NCBI GenBank assembly: GCA_017861095.1
Contig: JAGFXI010000082.1
Span: 1 to 7,584, forward strand
Origin: Deltaproteobacteria bacterium
GTDB taxonomy: Bacteria; Desulfobacterota; Syntrophobacteria; BM002
Direction of reading: 5' to 3'
Length of the DNA stretch: 7,584 nt
In this document: positions 6,519 to 7,584 of the stretch, one piece after another
How positions within the stretch are numbered: the first letter of the stretch is position 1
Layout: every line of letters starts with the position of its first letter
Notes under the pieces: generated by a model
Seen by the model: only the letters and a program-made list of their open reading frames with translations
What the model was told of the DNA's origin: nothing
The model's database searches: none
Program-made: the position numbers and the translations under genes

Positions 6519-6956
6519 ATGGAGAACTTTGAGCCGCAGATCCTGGCATTTTGCTGCATGTACTGAGCTTACACCGCGGCGGACCTGGCAGGTTCCATGC
6601 GTCTGAGCTATCCGAGCAATGTCAAGATCATCAATGTGCCTTGCACTGGGAGGGTAGACATCCTCCACCTCCTCAAGGCGATCGAGGACGGCGCCGACGG
6701 GGTGTATGTGGCCGGGTGCCTGGAAGGGGATTGCCACTATCTCACCGGGAATCTCAAGGCAAAGAAGCGGGTCGCCTACGTGAAGAAGCTCTTGGTCGAT
6801 CTAGGGCTGGAGCCGGAGCGGATTGAGATGTACAACCTGAGCGCCGCCCAGGGAACTCGTTTCGCTGAGATTGCCAGGGAATTCACGGCACGCATTCGAG
6901 ATCTCGGCCCTAGCCCCGTTCGGACGGGGAAAAAAGTTGGAGTAATGGCCGCCTGA
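6519..6956 (+). CDS. mvhD: Selenocysteine-containing MvhD-type electron-transfer subunit
   Basis: The product is 145 residues if the in-frame UGA at 6564-6566 (codon 16) is read as selenocysteine. The N-terminus reads MENFEPQILAFCCMYUAYTA followed by ADLAG. Known: MvhD, the [2Fe-2S] delta subunit linking hydrogenase or MetVF to HdrA, has a conserved FCCNWCSYAGADLAG-like start. The UGA falls on the second cysteine of that CxxC (here Cys13-x-x-Sec16). Further expected features are CTGRVD (Cys42), GCLEGDCHY (Cys67 and Cys72) and the C-terminal EMYNLSAAQG...FAEIAREFTARIRDLGPSPV. Total length is normal for the family only with read-through. Starting at the ATG at 6597 would remove the first cluster motif. 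The final stop is also TGA. Selenocysteine forms of this subunit are known, for example VhuD in methanogens. It sits between hdrA and metV, as expected for an electron bridge. A sequencing error or a pseudogene is the alternative, but the single clean Cys-to-UGA match argues against it. Confidence 0.9.
6564..6566 (+). other. Selenocysteine codon (in-frame UGA) of mvhD
   Basis: TGA in the mvhD frame, at codon 16. It occupies the conserved cysteine of the CxxC iron-sulfur motif. The flanking protein matches the family on both sides without a frameshift. Confidence 0.88.
6575..6601 (+). promoter_or_regulatory. SECIS-like hairpin of mvhD
   Basis: The upper stem is GGACCT (6581-6586) paired with AGGTTC (6590-6595), including one G-U, and it closes a GGC loop (6587-6589). 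A 2x2 internal loop separates it from a lower stem, CGCG (6575-6578) with TGCG (6598-6601). The loop starts 20 nt after the UGA and has G at its first two positions. Both fit the published pattern for bacterial SECIS elements (loop about 16-37 nt after UGA, G near the loop start), which SelB binds in the coding region. Part of the pairing lies under the conserved ADLAG residues, so the protein also constrains it. Confidence 0.7.
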
Positions 6957-6958
6957 CA

Positions 6959-6968
6959 GCCGATCGGC
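6959..6968. other. Palindrome after the mvhD stop
   Basis: GCCGATCGGC is a perfect 10-bp palindrome 2 nt after the mvhD stop. In the same 100-nt gap before metV, CGGCAG and CTGCCG can form a longer-range 6-bp stem. No T-run follows, so it is not a convincing terminator. The gap holds no gene. Confidence 0.25.
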
Positions 6969-7042
6969 GAGGGCGGCAGAGCGATTAGAGGAGCAAGCAC
7001 GATCCACGCTGCCGACCACCCGTTCTTACGGGGCGGCCGGCC

Positions 7043-7049
7043 AGGAGGG
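7043..7049 (+). promoter_or_regulatory. metV ribosome binding site
   Basis: AGGAGGG lies 7 nt upstream of the ATG at 7057, a good Shine-Dalgarno match that supports this start. Confidence 0.8.
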
Positions 7050-7056
7050 GCAATCG

Positions 7057-7584
7057 ATGGTTGTGGCGGAACGGAAACCTATAGAAGAAATTCTCGCCAT
7101 GGTGGCGGATTTCAACAACATCCTGCTCACCGGCTGCAAGGGCTGTGTCACTGTGTGTAACGCCGGAGGTCAGAAGGAGGTGGGAATCCTCGCCTCGGCC
7201 CTGAAAATAGCCCGCAAGAAGGAAGGCCGCGAGATCGAAATCGACGAGATCACCCTCGAGCGGCAGTGTGACCCCGAGTATATCGAGCAACTGGAAAAGC
7301 CGATAACCAGCAAGCACTACGATGCAGTCCTTTCCATGGCCTGCAGCGTGGGTCCACAATACATCGCCAAGCGGTTCGAGGATGCCCTCGTCTTCCCGGT
7401 GCTCAACACCACCTTCATCGGCGGCTCCCTGGAACACGGGGTGTGGGCCGAATTCTGCCAGGCCTGCGGTTCCTGCGGCATCCATAACTTCGGCAGCATC
7501 TGCCCCATCACCCGCTGCGCCAAGAGCCTGATGAACGGGCCCTGCGGCGGCTCCTCGCGGGGTAAATGCGAAATCAACCCGGAG
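7057..7584 (+). CDS. metV: MetV, zinc/iron-sulfur partner of methylene-THF reductase (partial, 3' end cut by window)
   Basis: The first 176 codons are present and the frame is still open at the window edge. Seen: GCKGCVTVCNAGGQKEV with Cys27, Cys30 and Cys34 (CxxCxxxC); MACSVGPQYIA with Cys96; then a dense cysteine cluster, CQACGSCG (Cys134/137/140), CPITRCAKSLMNGPCGG (Cys149/154/163) and GKC (Cys171). This is the family annotated as methylenetetrahydrofolate reductase C-terminal, or MetV. It binds an iron-sulfur cluster and zinc and partners MetF in reducing 5,10-methylene-THF to methyl-THF in the cytoplasm. Usual length is a little over 200 residues, so perhaps 30-50 are missing. It follows mvhD by 100 nt on the same strand. 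metF is expected next but is outside the window. The hdrA-mvhD-metV order suggests that HdrA and MvhD feed electrons to MetVF. Confidence 0.93.
   Translation, partial: MVVAERKPIEEILAMVADFNNILLTGCKGCVTVCNAGGQKEVGILASALKIARKKEGREIEIDEITLERQCDPEYIEQLEKPITSKHYDAVLSMACSVGPQYIAKRFEDALVFPVLNTTFIGGSLEHGVWAEFCQACGSCGIHNFGSICPITRCAKSLMNGPCGGSSRGKCEINPE

Noticed and set aside
6915..6936. A CCCCGT/ACGGGG hairpin followed by AAAAAAG, resembling a frameshift site or terminator
   Set aside because: It lies inside conserved-length mvhD coding sequence. The A-run is on the wrong strand for a terminator, and no useful shifted frame follows.
6597..6956. mvhD starting at the internal ATG as a 119-residue protein
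   Set aside because: It lacks a ribosome site and loses the conserved FCCxxC...ADLAG segment, which is intact upstream when UGA is read as selenocysteine.
6954..7140. Read-through of the final mvhD UGA, since the frame stays open well past it
   Set aside because: MvhD already has its full normal length. The extension would overlap metV and has low-complexity, Gly/Arg-rich composition with no motif.
1..7584. CRISPR arrays, insertion sequences, prophage or transfer signatures
   Set aside because: I saw no spaced direct repeats, transposase motifs or terminal inverted repeats. The composition looks uniform across the genes.

Overview
The window is a stretch of high-GC bacterial chromosome devoted to one-carbon metabolism, namely the methyl branch of the Wood-Ljungdahl (reductive acetyl-CoA) pathway. 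All supported genes are on the + strand. In order they are: the last 17 codons of what looks like formate-tetrahydrofolate ligase (fhs, 1-54); folD (187-1071); about 870 bp without a gene; a 1486-residue fused HdrA-type flavoprotein with a glutamate-synthase-small-subunit-like (GltD/NfnB-like) module nested inside it (1941-6401); an mvhD-type iron-sulfur electron-transfer subunit with an in-frame UGA that almost certainly encodes selenocysteine (6519-6956); and the first 176 codons of metV (7057 to the window end). In organisms known to carry this cluster, metF follows metV.

The organism is most likely a strict anaerobe that uses the Wood-Ljungdahl pathway, as a sulfate reducer, syntroph or acetogen. 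Desulfobacterota is the best guess from the fused HdrA, selenocysteine MvhD, MetV and high GC together, but this is inference. It must also encode selenocysteine machinery (SelA, SelB, SelD and tRNA-Sec), none of which is in the window.

Proposed function: Fhs makes 10-formyl-THF from formate. FolD converts 10-formyl-THF to 5,10-methylene-THF. MetV, with MetF presumably beyond the window, reduces methylene-THF to methyl-THF. HdrA and MvhD are placed to supply electrons to MetVF, as in the MetVF-HdrABC-MvhD arrangement described in Moorella. Here HdrA carries its own predicted NAD(P)H-binding flavin module, which suggests that a pyridine nucleotide is an electron donor or acceptor. No hdrB or hdrC is present in the window.

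Non-coding signals: a bulged terminator-like hairpin abuts the folD ribosome binding site. A perfect 15-bp stem terminator follows folD. A near-consensus sigma-70 promoter (TTGACA, 17 bp, TATACA) lies about 650 nt upstream of hdrA with no recognisable gene behind it. Two neighbouring inverted repeats sit just before hdrA. A SECIS-like hairpin with a GGC loop begins shortly after the mvhD UGA codon.

The most notable items are the selenocysteine MvhD, whose CxxU motif conventional gene calling would remove, the domain-within-domain HdrA fusion, and the unexplained structured leader or small RNA region between folD and hdrA.
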